Part shown: one piece after another, positions 23,990 through 35,213 of the stretch | Layout: every line of letters begins with the position of its first letter | Numbering within the stretch: the stretch's first letter is position 1 | The notes under the pieces: model-generated | Database searches by the model: none | Seen by the model: only the letters and a program-made list of their open reading frames with translations | Told to the model about the DNA's origin: nothing | Position numbers and translations under genes: made by a program | Source of the DNA: Sweltsa coloradensis | Taxonomy: Eukaryota; Arthropoda; Insecta; Plecoptera; Chloroperlidae | Reading direction: 5' to 3' | DNA length: 64,000 nucleotides | NCBI GenBank assembly: GCA_024449915.1 | Contig: JAMZAV010000295.1 | Span: forward strand, 248,001 to 312,000

Positions 23990-24405
23990 CCCTCATGGTA
24001 ACAAAAGTGATGGAAGTCACTTTCTTTGCAGCTAAAACTTCGAGCCAAAGTGAACGTTACGAGTTTTGTTCGGCGTTATATAAGACAAATATTTCTTAGC
24101 GTCATCTGTATGATTTCAGATAATGTACGCAAATCATAATAATCACTGTTTTCGTGAAACAATCTCAATCTGATTCAACGGTCAACACAACAATTACAAC
24201 ACTGGTATTTTCATGTGTGTCACGATTGATAAGTATGTCTCTATGAGGAAAACGGTTATATTTGATCTTTAAAATACAATTTTATAAACAGAAATTGTGC
24301 AATGTTAAAATAATCACTCATATGAGTCATACCTCACAGAGTCAAGTACAGAAAAGTTGTAGAAATATGTTTATTTGCCACATATCGGGCTTTGTCGTCG
24401 ACGTT

Positions 24406-24491
<86 letters not shown>

Positions 24492-24630
24492 CGTCTGTCG
24501 TGACGTCGTTCCTAATCATGCGGGTACTAACTGCTACATAAAGGTTGGGTGTGAGGATAAGTTAGAATGGAATTATCAAAAGATATTTAACACGTAATTC
24601 TACATATACACCAACGATTCGATTAATAAC
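23990..24630 (-). promoter_or_regulatory. CBP-3 promoter region with TATA box, first exon and hexamer array
   Basis: Minus-strand TATATAA lies at about 24083-24077 and the ATG at 23996, roughly 84 bp apart. The donor is GTAAGT. The block is the paralogue of 13364-13990; the GTTGTC hexamer array at 24393-24515 occupies the place of the GTC-rich array upstream of CBP-2. Confidence 0.73.
24393..24515 (+). repeat. (GTTGTC)n hexamer array upstream of CBP-3
   Basis: About 18 units of GTTGTC, then GTCGTCTGTCGTGACGTCG. Paralogous position to 13790-13888, with a purer and longer hexamer. Confidence 0.93.
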
Positions 24631-25407
24631 CTAACGTAATCAAAGCTTAAACTTACAGAAATAATGAGAATAGTTCCTGATTTTGCTCAAATTTTGCATA
24701 ACAATAAGATTATTGCCTTATTTGTCTATACTTAATAATAAAACAGTATTATTCAGGGTCCCTATCTATCATCTTTGCTGCAAAGCAATGTCAATGTAAT
24801 AAACACATTTCAATCAGTCGGTTTTATCGTGAAACGAATCACGCACTGACGGTCGGAGAGAAACGTGGTGTATGTAATGAACCTACGCTCCCTAGTAGTT
24901 TTAGAAATTGTTTTACTTACATGACGTAACAGCATGCGTGATAACACTTTTCTAACTGGGAAGTGAGAAGAGAAAGAAGTGAAAAGTTATCGAAAGTCGA
25001 TCATAGTTTGATGAAAAGTGAGAAATTAACTGCACTCAAAGAGACGTTGGTCGTGATTGGCCTATTGGCCAATTTTTTCGGTGACTTTCATAATAGTTCT
25101 ATAGCTGTCTAATTGAATACTGGAGAATGTGAACAGGGGATGAAAATTGTGTGGGTCGACTCTAAAATATACGAATTTATTATATTTACGTGTACAGTTT
25201 TGTTTCGTTAACCTTTTTTTCTTTCGATATACCATTGGAAATGTGAATAAACTTAAATTTTATAACCAAATCGACAACCCTCTTCTCTTGAAAGGTATTG
25301 GATTTTGCTTCCTGGTTATGCCACGGTAAAGATTAATTGGTTAACCTTGGCCGTAAGTTCAATTTGTAATTATAAATTATGTTAACAGATTCTCAAAGAT
25401 CGGCCTC

Positions 25408-25730
25408 ACAATCAGCCTATTCGACCGCGTTTTTCTATTTTCCAAAATATGCTACCAAGTCAAAACATAGTTAATGGCTTTGAAACCTGGCTATTTTAGA
25501 AAATCAAAAATATTTTTTTCAAATTTTTCTGATACGGTACACGGCCAATATAGCCAACTCAAAATAATTTCAAACTTCAATTCGCCAAGGCACATCATCC
25601 AACGTAGGGTGTTGTGTTTTTGTGACATAAATTTTCAACTGGTTTTCTATAGGCTGACTGAGAGAAAAAAGATTTTTTTTACAATTGTCTTTCCTGCGAA
25701 TTATTTTGTTTGGCGGTACAAATCGGTACG
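25408..25730. repeat. Dispersed repeat family H, copy 2
   Basis: Matches 6615-6947 in order, including TGTGTTTTTGTGACATAAAT and the end GTTTGGCGGTAC, but the hairpin arm is incomplete. Confidence 0.65.
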
Positions 25731-26531
25731 GTATCGGTAAGAAAGGTCGAAATATCACAATAAAACATTGTAATGTCCAAAACATACTTATTTAAATAAG
25801 TTGTGTATTATTATCGAATTCCTTACAAAGTGTCTGTAGACACTTACTATATAAACTCAATCAACTGAGCGGCTAAACCTTAAGCTCGAAGCGAACATCA
25901 GAATATGTTCTTTCTGTCTCTTGCGTTCATATATTTTAGTGTTTGTGTGCGTTCTCTGTGATTCAGTTCTGTATGTGTCAACATAAAGGTGGGTTTAAGT
26001 AAACCAGGTATAGTCGGTAGTCGGCAGTGTGTAGGTTTTGGTTTACGTACTAACTGATGAAGGCCTAGGCCTCATCTGTTACCGACCAATAGAAAACGTC
26101 GCCTGAAAGAAACATAACCTCAAAAGCAAGCACGCACAAAAGCGCGCCAAACCACTCGTCACGTGACCGTTCCTGATTGGTCGAACCCCTACCGAGTCAT
26201 CTAAGGAATTAATATTGGCCATCTCTTGCCGACAGTCGGCAACGCCCTGCCGACGCTTACATCATGGCATAAACGATAGGCAAGAAGTCGTATGTGGTAA
26301 TGATGGCCAACCACCGAAACCGACTACCGACTGTCGAAACCGATTACGTAAACCCACCTTAAGGGGCTATAGACGTTTGTCCCACATTGTTTTACAGCCA
26401 CAACTTATCCCAGGGTAGGCAATAACCTTAACAATCCTCTGTCTGGTACTCACACACAGGTAACATAAACCTGCAACAAATCGGCATACTGTATAAGATT
26501 GATATTAAAGATGAGTTGAAAATGTACATGT

Positions 26532-26537
26532 TTTATT
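26532..26537 (-). terminator. CBP-4 polyadenylation signal AATAAA
   Basis: AATAAA on the minus strand, 70 bp past the stop codon, in a block conserved downstream of CBP-5 (35142-35147). Confidence 0.6.
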
Positions 26538-26606
26538 GAGTAAGTTTAGGTCTACAACATCATACAAATTCGTACTTTATTTCTGATTGTTTTAATCAAA
26601 GCAACG

Positions 26607-29600
26607 TCAATTCCACATCTTATTCAGTGTACATTTGGCATCAGTCTGTGACATGCACGTCCTATCCGTTCTGCTGAAGTGGAATTCCACCTGACATTGG
26701 AACAGCATTTTTAGACCAGATACGCACAGGTAGTAGAGGCGACAGTTGTTCTCATGGGGTAGACGGATGACTTCAACCGGGTCATCAACTGGAGGGCAGG
26801 AGTCGCAACCGGCCACTGTCTTACGAACACACACCCTCTTTGTGGGGCTGAAGTGGTCGGCGAGTGAACACGAGTAGATAGTAGGGCGTCCTTGCTCGCA
26901 TTTGTAGTAGTACCCGCAGTTGGTTTCGTGGGGGTAGCGGATGATAACTGCGGGATCCTCGACTGGAGGGCATTTGTTGACTGGGCCGGGCGGTGTGGTC
27001 GGAGTTTGGGTGGAGGTTGTTGGGGGTGTCGTGGGTCGGGTGGAGGTGATGGTGGTTTCAGTTATAATAGAGGATGTAACAGTCCCCGTGGGTTCGGTTG
27101 GTATGGATGAAGTCATGGTTCCTGTGGGTTCTGTTGGTATGGATGAAGTCACGGTTCCCGTGGGTTCAGTTGGAATTGATGACGTCTCAGTTCCCGTGGG
27201 TTCCGTCGGAATGAAAGTTGATGGAGCGGTGGTACCGCTTGTGGTACCGCTGGTAGTGGCCGCGGTGGTACCGCTGGTGGTACCGCTGGTGGTCGCCGCG
27301 GTGGTGCTCGAAACCTCGGCATCACAAATTGTGTTTGCGGGGAGGTCACACGTGTCCATCTGGACACTCCACCAAAGACCGGGTGGACATTGTTGCAAGA
27401 TGGCCACGCCGTTGGAACAGGTGTAGTACTTGGTGCAGTCGGTAGGGTGGGGTTGGTGGTCCGGCTGGCCCGGGCTGCAGTCCGGCAGGGCGGCGGACGA
27501 CGCGCTGTGCGCGACCAGCGCCAGAATGGCGAAGCTCAGAACTACTGCAACAACGATATTATCATGAATCATTTGTTATTCTCGCTAATATTGAATAGTC
27601 TCTGGGACAAGCGACTATTACAGCGACTAGTACAGTATTTGATTCTGGTTGCATTTTGCCTCGAATACAAACGGTTCTAATTTTCTGGAGCATTAGTTTT
27701 AGAAATTGCTCGACGTAAGCATTTGATAAAACCTGGCATGACCCAGTCTGCGCTTCTCTGGTACTCAGAAGTCAGAACAACGATCTTTAGATAAAATAAA
27801 TAAATTCGTATTGCTACCCACTCAGTCACAGAACTGATTTTCAGTGGGAGACATTAAACTCAAAGCAAACCAAGACAATCCGGTAGACGCCGACACCATC
27901 GACAAGCGAACAATGGCCCACTAGAGATCGGTATATTTAAGTATAGGAAACACCGATCAATCAAGTTGGACACGATTTCACCAGCAAGACAGTGCCAGAA
28001 TCAACAAGGATAATTCAGAACAAACTTATAATTTATTATGTGCCTCCTTTGCTAGAACGGCTCCAAAGTCATTGATTACAAATTCTTAAGCCAAGAACTG
28101 ATAGACAAATCAGAGATTAAAAAACTTCTGCCTGTAGCGGGAATCGAATCTTGTACCTTCTGCATTGGAAGCAGAGATGCTTACCACAAGACCAACGAAC
28201 CAACCATAATTCATTTGTTCCCTGATCTGTCCGGAATACAGACCTTCTCAAGGAACTAAACTTGGCCACGACGATTAGTCATCCGCGGTGGCACTGGCAG
28301 ATACGGTTAGGGCGCTGGTCCGATGTGCATGGTTCTACGAGGACGTATCGAATATAGCCTTATTGCATTAGTAGAGATAAAAATCATCATCAAACCTATG
28401 ATTAGATTTTCAAATAAACAGCCAGACGTTTTTTAATATTCATCCGGGGCGAGCCTTAAGCTATGATCTCAACAATAGGCAAATAAGTGCAGTTATATTT
28501 ACTTTATAATTGGCACATTAAACATACATAACACATAATATTGACACGATTGTTATCCTATTTACATAATTTACTCAACTAACTTAACAACATACATAAT
28601 ACAATAAATACACAAAGTTCAAGTGTACTACTAGGATACATTTGTTTGTAATTATAACCTTTAGCGTGAGTTGTGTACATTTTTACGTGTCACCATGATT
28701 CTCTATGCTACATTTTACAGAAATGGATCAGACTTTAAGCTGCTTTGCTCATAGCCAGATAAGAAGAGGATATTGATTTTGTAATATAGCATGATATTTG
28801 GGTCAATTAAAATCTCAAGATGATTGATACCGAGCGTTGGCCAATGTGCGGCTGCCTTTTGTTTGTAACTTTGTGTCCTACATTACAGTATAATACGATA
28901 ATTGCTAACTGCTTAACACTTAAGCCGTGAATTCATAATCATAACTCTTCTCTTGGTTTGTAATCAGCTAAGACAAGATTTTGTATCGATATTTTATCAC
29001 TTGAAGTGGAATTTCACAAGTTCACAATCTAAGTTAATTAATTAATATTGCCCAATGTAGGACCTATTTTTTATATCGCATTCACCATTTAATTTAAGGA
29101 AAACCACAGGAAAATGTAAGTCATATTAATTTTGACCATGGTTGGAATTGAACCGGCAGTCTCCCATATGAGCTCGGTTGTAGTACAGTAGCTGAGAGAC
29201 TACATAAACCCTCTTCTCAACAATGTTCTAACCAAAACATCTGTTAGCTTGCATTAGTCGTTGGAACTACTTTGACTTCGGAACCGTCCAAGCAACGAGG
29301 CACATAATAAATTCGAATGTTGTTCCGAATCAGACTTGTTCATTCTGGCGCTATCCGCGGGTGGAATCGTGTCCGGCTTGATAGATCGGTGTGTCCTACA
29401 GTATTCGTCACACATTTAACGGAACTCAAGCGCTTGGCTCATGTTATTTACATTTCCTTCAGTCCACATAACAATTATGAAAAATGTGTTAATATTAAAA
29501 CATAGTTAAATCCACGTTGAAGATTTGATAATTTCTTATTAAAAAAAAACCCGGAAAAAACGAAATCATTTTCAAGGTTCCGAAAGATGTTTTTAAGTTT

Positions 29601-31380
29601 GAGTTTACATGTTAGAACTTTGAAAATCATCAACAACCTTCAACGTGGATTGAACAATGTTACAACATAACAATTTTTCATAATTGTTATGTGAACTGAG
29701 GAAATGTAAATAACTCGCGCCAAGCTCGAGTTCCGTTAAATGTGTGATGAATACTCTTTCATTGTTCGCTCGTCGATGGTCTCGGCGCCTACAGGGTTGG
29801 CTTGGTCTGCTTTAAATAAAATGTCCTCCACTGAAAATCAGTTCTGTGACTGAGTGGGTAGACTCTAAATACGAATTTATTTATTTATTTCAACAACAAT
29901 GTATATTGAATGTGTATTATTGTTATCATCTTCGATTGACTTATTTGATATTGAGTTTGGGTAATTAAGGTTTTGATTGATTGATTGATTTTGTTCGTCA
30001 TTAGAAGGCAGGATTAATCCTGATAAAAATCAGAGATAAATAACTGTTTGCATAAACATTCTAAATGATAATAAATCATTCATTTGTCATTATCATCTCT
30101 ATCTTATTGTTTATAATAATACTAAGCTTTGACAACTTGTCTTAGGAAAATAATTGGATGAGCGAAGCGAAGAATTCAATTTCACTGACCCTCAAAAAAT
30201 TTAGCTCGGGTGTTTTTTTTTGTTTGTTTTTTTTGTTTTTTTGTTTTTCTGTCTGTTTGTTAACTCTCTACCAGGCAAACGGCATATCCGATCTTGATGA
30301 AAATTGGAGGGGACCTTCGAAATCTCTGAACTTAGAGGTGTATTGTTTTGGGGTACAATCGAAGAAATATTTCTCATGAATATCGTATTTTTACGATTTT
30401 TTTTCGATTTTTAATGCGATATTTTCGTGACATTTGGGCCAATTCTGACCAAATGGGTGGGGCTACAACGTTCATATTATACATGGACATTAAGGTTATG
30501 GTGATGTAGTACCTTTTGAAAGAAAGAGTTGAAAAAGTTAGCCAGAATCCTTAGAAATAAAACTTTTAAATAAGTTTTTTACGGTAAATAATAACAATTG
30601 ACAAGTAACAATAGAAACTTGACAACAATCACCTACAATGCGTTGGCAGCAAAACAAAGCACTTGCAAAAGTAAAGATATCCCACGCAAACTAAAAACTT
30701 AAAAAAGCTCATCCATCAACGCGATTAAAAAAAGCGTTTGCGAAGCTTCCTAATGTAATACAGGTAACCGATCACATGAGCATTATGAACATTGTTTGGA
30801 TTGCTTTGATATTGTTTAACTTTATTTGTATCATTATGAACTTAATCGTACTAATGGTAGTACCGAGTATTAATATCTCGCAGTGGGACTCAATTTCCAC
30901 TTATACGCGCCCTTTGACAGGGGAAACTAAACGAAGAACTTTCAGGTGCCAGGTGCTGGTACGCGAATCGACGACCTCCCGATTTCGAATAAACATAAGC
31001 AGGAATCACATCTCAAAATTCTGGTATATATATAGCTGATAAGAAAATAAATAAAATAATTATATAATAATAAATTCGTATTTAGAGTCTACCCATGCAC
31101 TCAGTCACATAACTGTTTTTAAGTGGTCGATATATAATTAAAAGCCGACCAAGCCAACCCTGTTGGCGCCGACACTATCGACGAGCGAACAATGACCAAC
31201 TAGAGACCGGCATATTAAAGTAGGAATCATGCTGGACCCGATTAAAATTAAATAACAATAATTCAAGTATTAAATTTTAATATATTGTATTTTAAAACGT
31301 AATTTGGGCAGTATCTTGGAAAGTATCTTGGATAGTACACAATCATACTCACAATTCAATATTCGTCGCTTACCCTCCAT
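26607..31380 (-). CDS. CBP-4: secreted CBM14 protein with repeat-bearing linker, exons 31374-31380 and 26607-27544
   Basis: Predicted 314-residue secreted protein. Exon 1 (31380-31374) is ATG GAG G before GTAAGC. Exon 2 starts at 27544 after TTGCAG, giving M-E-V-V-L-S-F. A signal peptide is followed by one CBM14 domain of the PGLWW type (cysteines at 25, 39, 45, 55, 68 and 76). A long Thr/Ser/Pro linker (77-193) includes four near-identical 12-residue units of the form S-I-P-T-E-P-T-G-T-x-T-S. Two C-terminal CBM14 domains (about 194-249 and 252-307) have C-x17-C-x5-C-x9-C-x12-C-x7-C spacing and HFS in place of GLWW. The frame is open to a TGA at 26607-26609, and a minus-strand AATAAA lies at 26537-26532. 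An in-frame ATG at 27572 lies in the intron and is not used in this model. This and CBP-5 form a separate subfamily. Confidence 0.88.
27062..27212 (-). repeat. 36-bp coding repeat in the CBP-4 linker
   Basis: Four direct units encode SIPTEPTGTxTS; the third and fourth differ at only a few bases. Confidence 0.85.
27790..28090 (+). repeat. Dispersed repeat family R1, copy 1
   Basis: Begins AATTCGTATTGCTACCCACT and continues through CAGTCACAGAACTGATTTTC. Homologous copies lie at 29255-29895 (inverted) and 31060-31245, with partial tracts near 25145, 42953 and 53410. Located in the CBP-4 intron. Class unknown. Confidence 0.65.
28112..28205 (-). repeat. tRNA-Gly(TCC)-like sequence
   Basis: The minus strand reads GTTGGTCTTGTGGTAAGCAT, then CTGC-TTCCAAT-GCAG as a perfect anticodon stem with TCC, then GATTCGATTCCCG. 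Acceptor and T-stems do not pair, so it is a tRNA pseudogene or SINE head. Confidence 0.45.
29120..29215 (-). repeat. tRNA-like sequence with B box
   Basis: The minus strand contains CTGCCGGTTCAATTCCAACC preceded by a paired GAGCTCATATGGGAG-type arm. Poor acceptor pairing. Confidence 0.35.
29255..29895 (-). repeat. Repeat family R1, copy 2, inverted and split by a foldback element
   Basis: The reverse complement matches 27790-28090 on both sides of the insertion at 29400-29755, keeping tracts such as TTATTATGTGCCTC and GGACACGATT. Confidence 0.65.
29400..29755. mobile_element. Foldback element nested in another repeat
   Basis: Arms at 29400-29523 and 29636-29755 are reverse complements with few mismatches and a loop of about 110 bp. 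The flanking DNA on both sides matches one older repeat (27790-28090) in reverse orientation, so the foldback landed inside that copy. Confidence 0.78.
30154..30754 (-). mobile_element. Helentron-type family B element in the CBP-4 intron
   Basis: TTGGATGAGCGAAGCGAAG at one end. The other end is AGCTCATCCATCAACGCGA, then a hairpin-like GCGTTTGCGAAGC and CCTAAT. The body has the family B tract GCAAACGGCATATCCGATC. Confidence 0.7.
31060..31245 (+). repeat. Repeat family R1, copy 3
   Basis: Shares TTCGTATTTAGAGTCTACCC, CTCAGTCACA and GACGAGCGAACAATG with the other copies. Lies just downstream of CBP-4 exon 1, in the intron. Confidence 0.6.
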
Positions 31381-31570
31381 GCTGGCAATCGGTCACCTGT
31401 GGAGTTGAGTTCCTTCACCCAAGTAGCTGATGCTTTGAAAACATTCTGTTATATATCCGACTGAATCAAATACATCAAACCCCCGATATCTTGGTGATAT
31501 GAGACTCATTAATCACACGACAACGCAATCTCGTCATCGCGTAACAGGTCTGGGCTTGATAAACGGTCAA
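31374..31570 (-). promoter_or_regulatory. CBP-4 promoter and first coding exon
   Basis: Minus-strand TATATA box at about 31456-31450, ATG at 31380 and a GTAAGC donor seven bases later. The sequence from the ATG to about 31570 is closely similar to 38516-38700 upstream of CBP-5, including the block around the TATA box and a shared CATTAATCAC tract. Confidence 0.72.
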
Positions 31571-32778
31571 GGTGTGACGATTAGGGAAGACCCATGGGAA
31601 CAATACACGTTCTCGTCATATTGTATAGGGAACAATACACTTTATCGGCACATTGTATAGGGAACAATACGCGTTCTCGACATTTTATCGTGAAACTGCA
31701 TGACAAGATCTTAACATTGTTGGCAACAGGTTTGTTTCTTAATGTATTGATTAATAAACACGGTTTTAAAAATACTATGTAGTAAAGTTATATTGTTTTT
31801 TTTTCAGATTTAGTATGTTGAATAACAAGCCTGTTTCCTATTATTGAAATGTAATCATTAGTTTCATATTTCATAATTATTTGTTTGTATACCATAATTT
31901 ATATCAGTTATTTTATGTAACATTGCCTTTGATATCATATATGAATCCAAAAGGTGTATTCAAATTAATAACAGTTTTTTGAATTTTTTGCCTCCCAGAG
32001 AAAATCACTAGGCTATATTTGGCCGCTCATCAATCTTTCAAAAATCAATAGTTGGTTCTTACTATTTTCATTACTAAATAGTAAATACAATAATTATTAC
32101 ACCATTTGGTCATGGATAGGCCCCAAGTTAAAAATTATGCAAGCATTACTTGACGAGATTCAATAATTTAAAGAAAAAACTTTATTTAATCACTACCCAA
32201 AAAAATATTTAAAATACCATTTTCAAAAACGAGTTATTTTAGTTACATAAAAATACAATTACAAAATAATATTGTTATAAAATAAACACCTGACGATATC
32301 AAACGCAACACCACCAAAATAAATAATTCAAATGGCGGACATAAGAACGAAGAATTAACAACGGTCAGCCACCATGTCTGATAATAATCCCACTTTACAT
32401 AATATCCAATATGGCTGCTGATGTCCGTACCCTGACTGTGGGCTTTACAAGGTAGTACGTTCGTAAGAGATGGGATAAAAGCGTTTTCTGTCCGACCCTT
32501 GGAGCCTTGATACACCATCAACAGCAGGGGGCTATAAGTGCCTGCATTGTTATCAACCACAATATCGCGATATATCACGTTTTCAAATTTTAATATAATA
32601 TAATCGGTCTTTGAGGTAACTGACATCTGATACGATCTCAATAAAAAACGGTTTCCGATAATGTTCTCAAATGTTGTGCTTAATCATTTTTAGAATTGCC
32701 TCCATCTTCCATCTCCATGCTTCCACAATTTGGCATGAAAAAATTACTTCATTAAAAGATTTTCATCCAAGATGTATT

Positions 32779-33032
32779 TTTGGATGAGCGAAGCGAAGAC
32801 GTCAATTTTCACTTACCTTGAGAAAAATAGCTCGTTTTTTTTGGCTGTTTCTTTGCTCTCTACCAGGCAACCAGCATATGCAATTTTAATGAAATTTTAA
32901 GGGAGCCATTAGTTTTGGGGACAATCGATGAAATATTTTTCATAAAAATCGTACGTTTAGGGCAACGATTAATCAACCATAAAAGCTCATCCATCAACGC
33001 GACTGGGAAAAGCGTTCGCGAAGCGGCCTAGT
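32779..33032 (-). mobile_element. Helentron-type family B element, short internal-deletion copy
   Basis: TGGATGAGCGAAGCGAAGAC to GCTCATCCATCAACGCGACT and GCGGCCTAGT in only 254 bp. Confidence 0.68.
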
Positions 33033-33237
33033 CAATAATAATAATATTATTTCCTTGGGCATATAATGTGTTTACATCTGCATAATAAAGAGTTAGAATA
33101 ACAAAATGTGGACAACATTACCTCATCTTGCCTAGTGTACACTCCTCAACAGCCTATATGATAGCACATCCTATCCATTACTTCTGAAGGTAAGTATGAT
33201 AAACATGAGGTCAGTTGCTTCACCTGAGTAATCGATA

Positions 33238-33668
33238 ATTGTATGAGCGAAGCAAAGACTTCAATGTTACTCGCCCGAGAATGTGCCCGAGTAAATAGCT
33301 CAGTATTTTTTTGTCTTGTTTATTTGCTGTATACCAGGCAAACGGCATATGCAATCTTGTTGAATATTGACGGGGATATTTGAAATTTCTGAACTTAAAT
33401 CTTCAAATTTTTTGGGTAAAACCGCAAGAAATATTTCTTTGAAATTTCTGAACTGAAATCTTCAAATTTTTTGGGTACATTGTTACCGGGCAACGGCTAA
33501 TGTAACTTTATGGGGACGTTTGAAATCACTAAACTTAGATATGTTATGATTTTTGTGACAATAGAAAAAATATTTCTTATAGAAATCGTACTTTTAGGGC
33601 AACGAAAATCAACCATTAAAGCCCATCCATCATCGCGACTGGAAAAACCGTTAGCAAATCGGCCTAGT
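33238..33668 (-). mobile_element. Helentron-type family B element with internal duplication
   Basis: Starts GTATGAGCGAAGCAAAGAC and ends CCCATCCATCATCGCGACT with GGCCTAGT. The tract GAAATTTCTGAACT with AAATCTTCAAATTTTTTGGG occurs twice (about 33380 and 33440). Confidence 0.65.
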
Positions 33669-34524
33669 CATAGGGCTAGTAAATTCATATATATTTTCAA
33701 TGAAATAACTTAGTTTATACATGACAAATTCAAAATTAATGTGTTACAGCACAGCAAACCTGGAAGTGATTGTAATATCCGGAAAACTAAATCGTTCAGA
33801 CCAGAGATCAAAACTGGGATCCAGGCATTATGTACCAATGTTCCACCAACATTCACAATATTTACCAATTACGATTATAATTAAGTTTCTTTTTTTAGTA
33901 CTTGATCCAATTGAACCAACTTAGCAGTTTCTGGCTAGCTGTGACGGGTAAATTGTACATAAGGAAAGGCAGGCTTGTTCTGTACGGTGTGCGTTTAATG
34001 CCAGTCTAGCTTGGTGATGAAAGCGAACTTCGGGCAGTTTTACTAATCATAGCTGATTCGAATATTTCTTCCTTCCGCTTTCAAGATGTTAAAATGAGAT
34101 GAAAGGAACTGATCAACAACTTGTGAAAATGGCAGCATTATGAGGAGGATTTGAGAATCTTTTGTAGGTTATGTCTACTCACCCATCTAGTTCTGTGGTA
34201 GTTCCATCAGCGTCAAGAGCTGTTGGAAGCTAGTTCGGTGCTTTAGTGCTAGAAGTGGGACCGATACTTTTGTGCATTGATAAAAAATCTCCAGTGTTTT
34301 AAATAAATGCTCACAGACCTGTGTCTCAAATTTGTCCAGAGTAAAAGAGGAAACGGACAACAGTGTTAAGATTACTTTAGAGAAGTTTTGAGTGCAAACA
34401 TTATTTTACATTCTGTTCAATTAAGCTAAGAAGTATCAGCTTTTATACATTATTAAACGAAGAAGTAAAAGTTAAGAGTATCAACATATTTACGAATTCC
34501 TGGCACTCTAATTGTCACCAACGG

Positions 34525-34626
34525 GAGAAGACCGTTTTTATCTCAGCAGGTGGGCTTTGTAAGTTCATAGTTCTTCCGTTCGGACTTAAAGATGCTCCAG
34601 CCACATTCCAGAGATTTTCAAAGTAG
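34525..34626 (+). pseudogene. Ty3/gypsy-like reverse transcriptase fragment
   Basis: The + frame reads EKTVFISAGGLCKFIVLPFG and then LKDAPATFQRFSK before a stop at 34624-34626. This matches the conserved PFGL-x-APATFQ segment of Ty3-type reverse transcriptases. Upstream and downstream frames are decayed and no LTR was seen. Confidence 0.65.
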
Positions 34627-35141
34627 AGATTCGAAGATTTTTCGTTGTTTTGCATGCAAGAATACCTTCATTATATAATATCTTGAAAGATTATTCCTAG
34701 TTGACCCTAGTAAGATACCTAATATGGAACATTTAAAAATCAATCATTCAGTTGTTAGTGACGAATAGCATTACACCACATACTTTTGTAGGATCAAGAA
34801 TCAATACCTTTATTTTAATTCATGCAAAGATTTTATGTTAACTATGTTCCGAATTTGGATGTTGGCCAAAAGATCGGACTATTAGTGCACACATATTCAT
34901 AGACACATAAAGAATAATAATATAATGGTCTGGCTGGTCATGTCGACATGTTTCCGTGCCTTCATTGTAATTTGGTTCAGTATTGTGTAACATAGGGAGC
35001 TAGATGTCCAGCATTGTTTTACAGCCACAACCTATAACCTTAGCAATCCTCTGTCTTGAACTCATGCATTGGTTATAAAAACCTGCAACTTATAAATATG
35101 TATACAATAAATATTTCAAGATGTGTTGAAAATGTACATGT

Positions 35142-35147
35142 TTTATT
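35142..35147 (-). terminator. CBP-5 polyadenylation signal AATAAA
   Basis: AATAAA on the minus strand, about 67 bp past the stop codon, in sequence shared with the CBP-4 3' end. Confidence 0.6.
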
Positions 35148-35213
35148 GAGCAAATTTAGGTCTACAAAAGCATATTCAAACTTTATTTCCGAGTGTTTTA
35201 ATCAAATCAGACA

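Larger units (their letters stand above)
18888..23996 (-). pseudogene. CBP-3: CBM14 gene split by a palindromic transposon, exons 23990-23996 and 18888-20382
   Basis: Third member of the CBP-1 subfamily. Exon 1 (23996-23990) is ATG AGG G before GTAAGT. Exon 2 starts at 20382 after GTTACAG and encodes the signal peptide and five of the six cysteines of the first CBM14 domain. A 678 bp element (19520-20197) is inserted in the Ile codon just before the last conserved segment. The predicted product reads into the element and stops at 20036-20038, giving about 117 residues. Beyond the element the old frame resumes with the end of domain 1 and two further complete CBM14 domains, then stops at 18888-18890. 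It lacks the C-terminal domain type of CBP-1 and CBP-2. The insertion plus target duplication adds 680 bp, not a multiple of three, so only splicing across it could restore a long product. Confidence 0.85.

Noticed and set aside
24262..24597. Open frames rich in Val (plus) or Asp-Asn (minus)
   Set aside because: Product of the GTTGTC hexamer array in the CBP-3 promoter region.
27545..27572. ATG at 27572 as the CBP-4 start
   Set aside because: It lies upstream of a strong TTGTTGCAG acceptor. CBP-5 has the same acceptor but no such ATG, while both have a phase-matched distal first exon.
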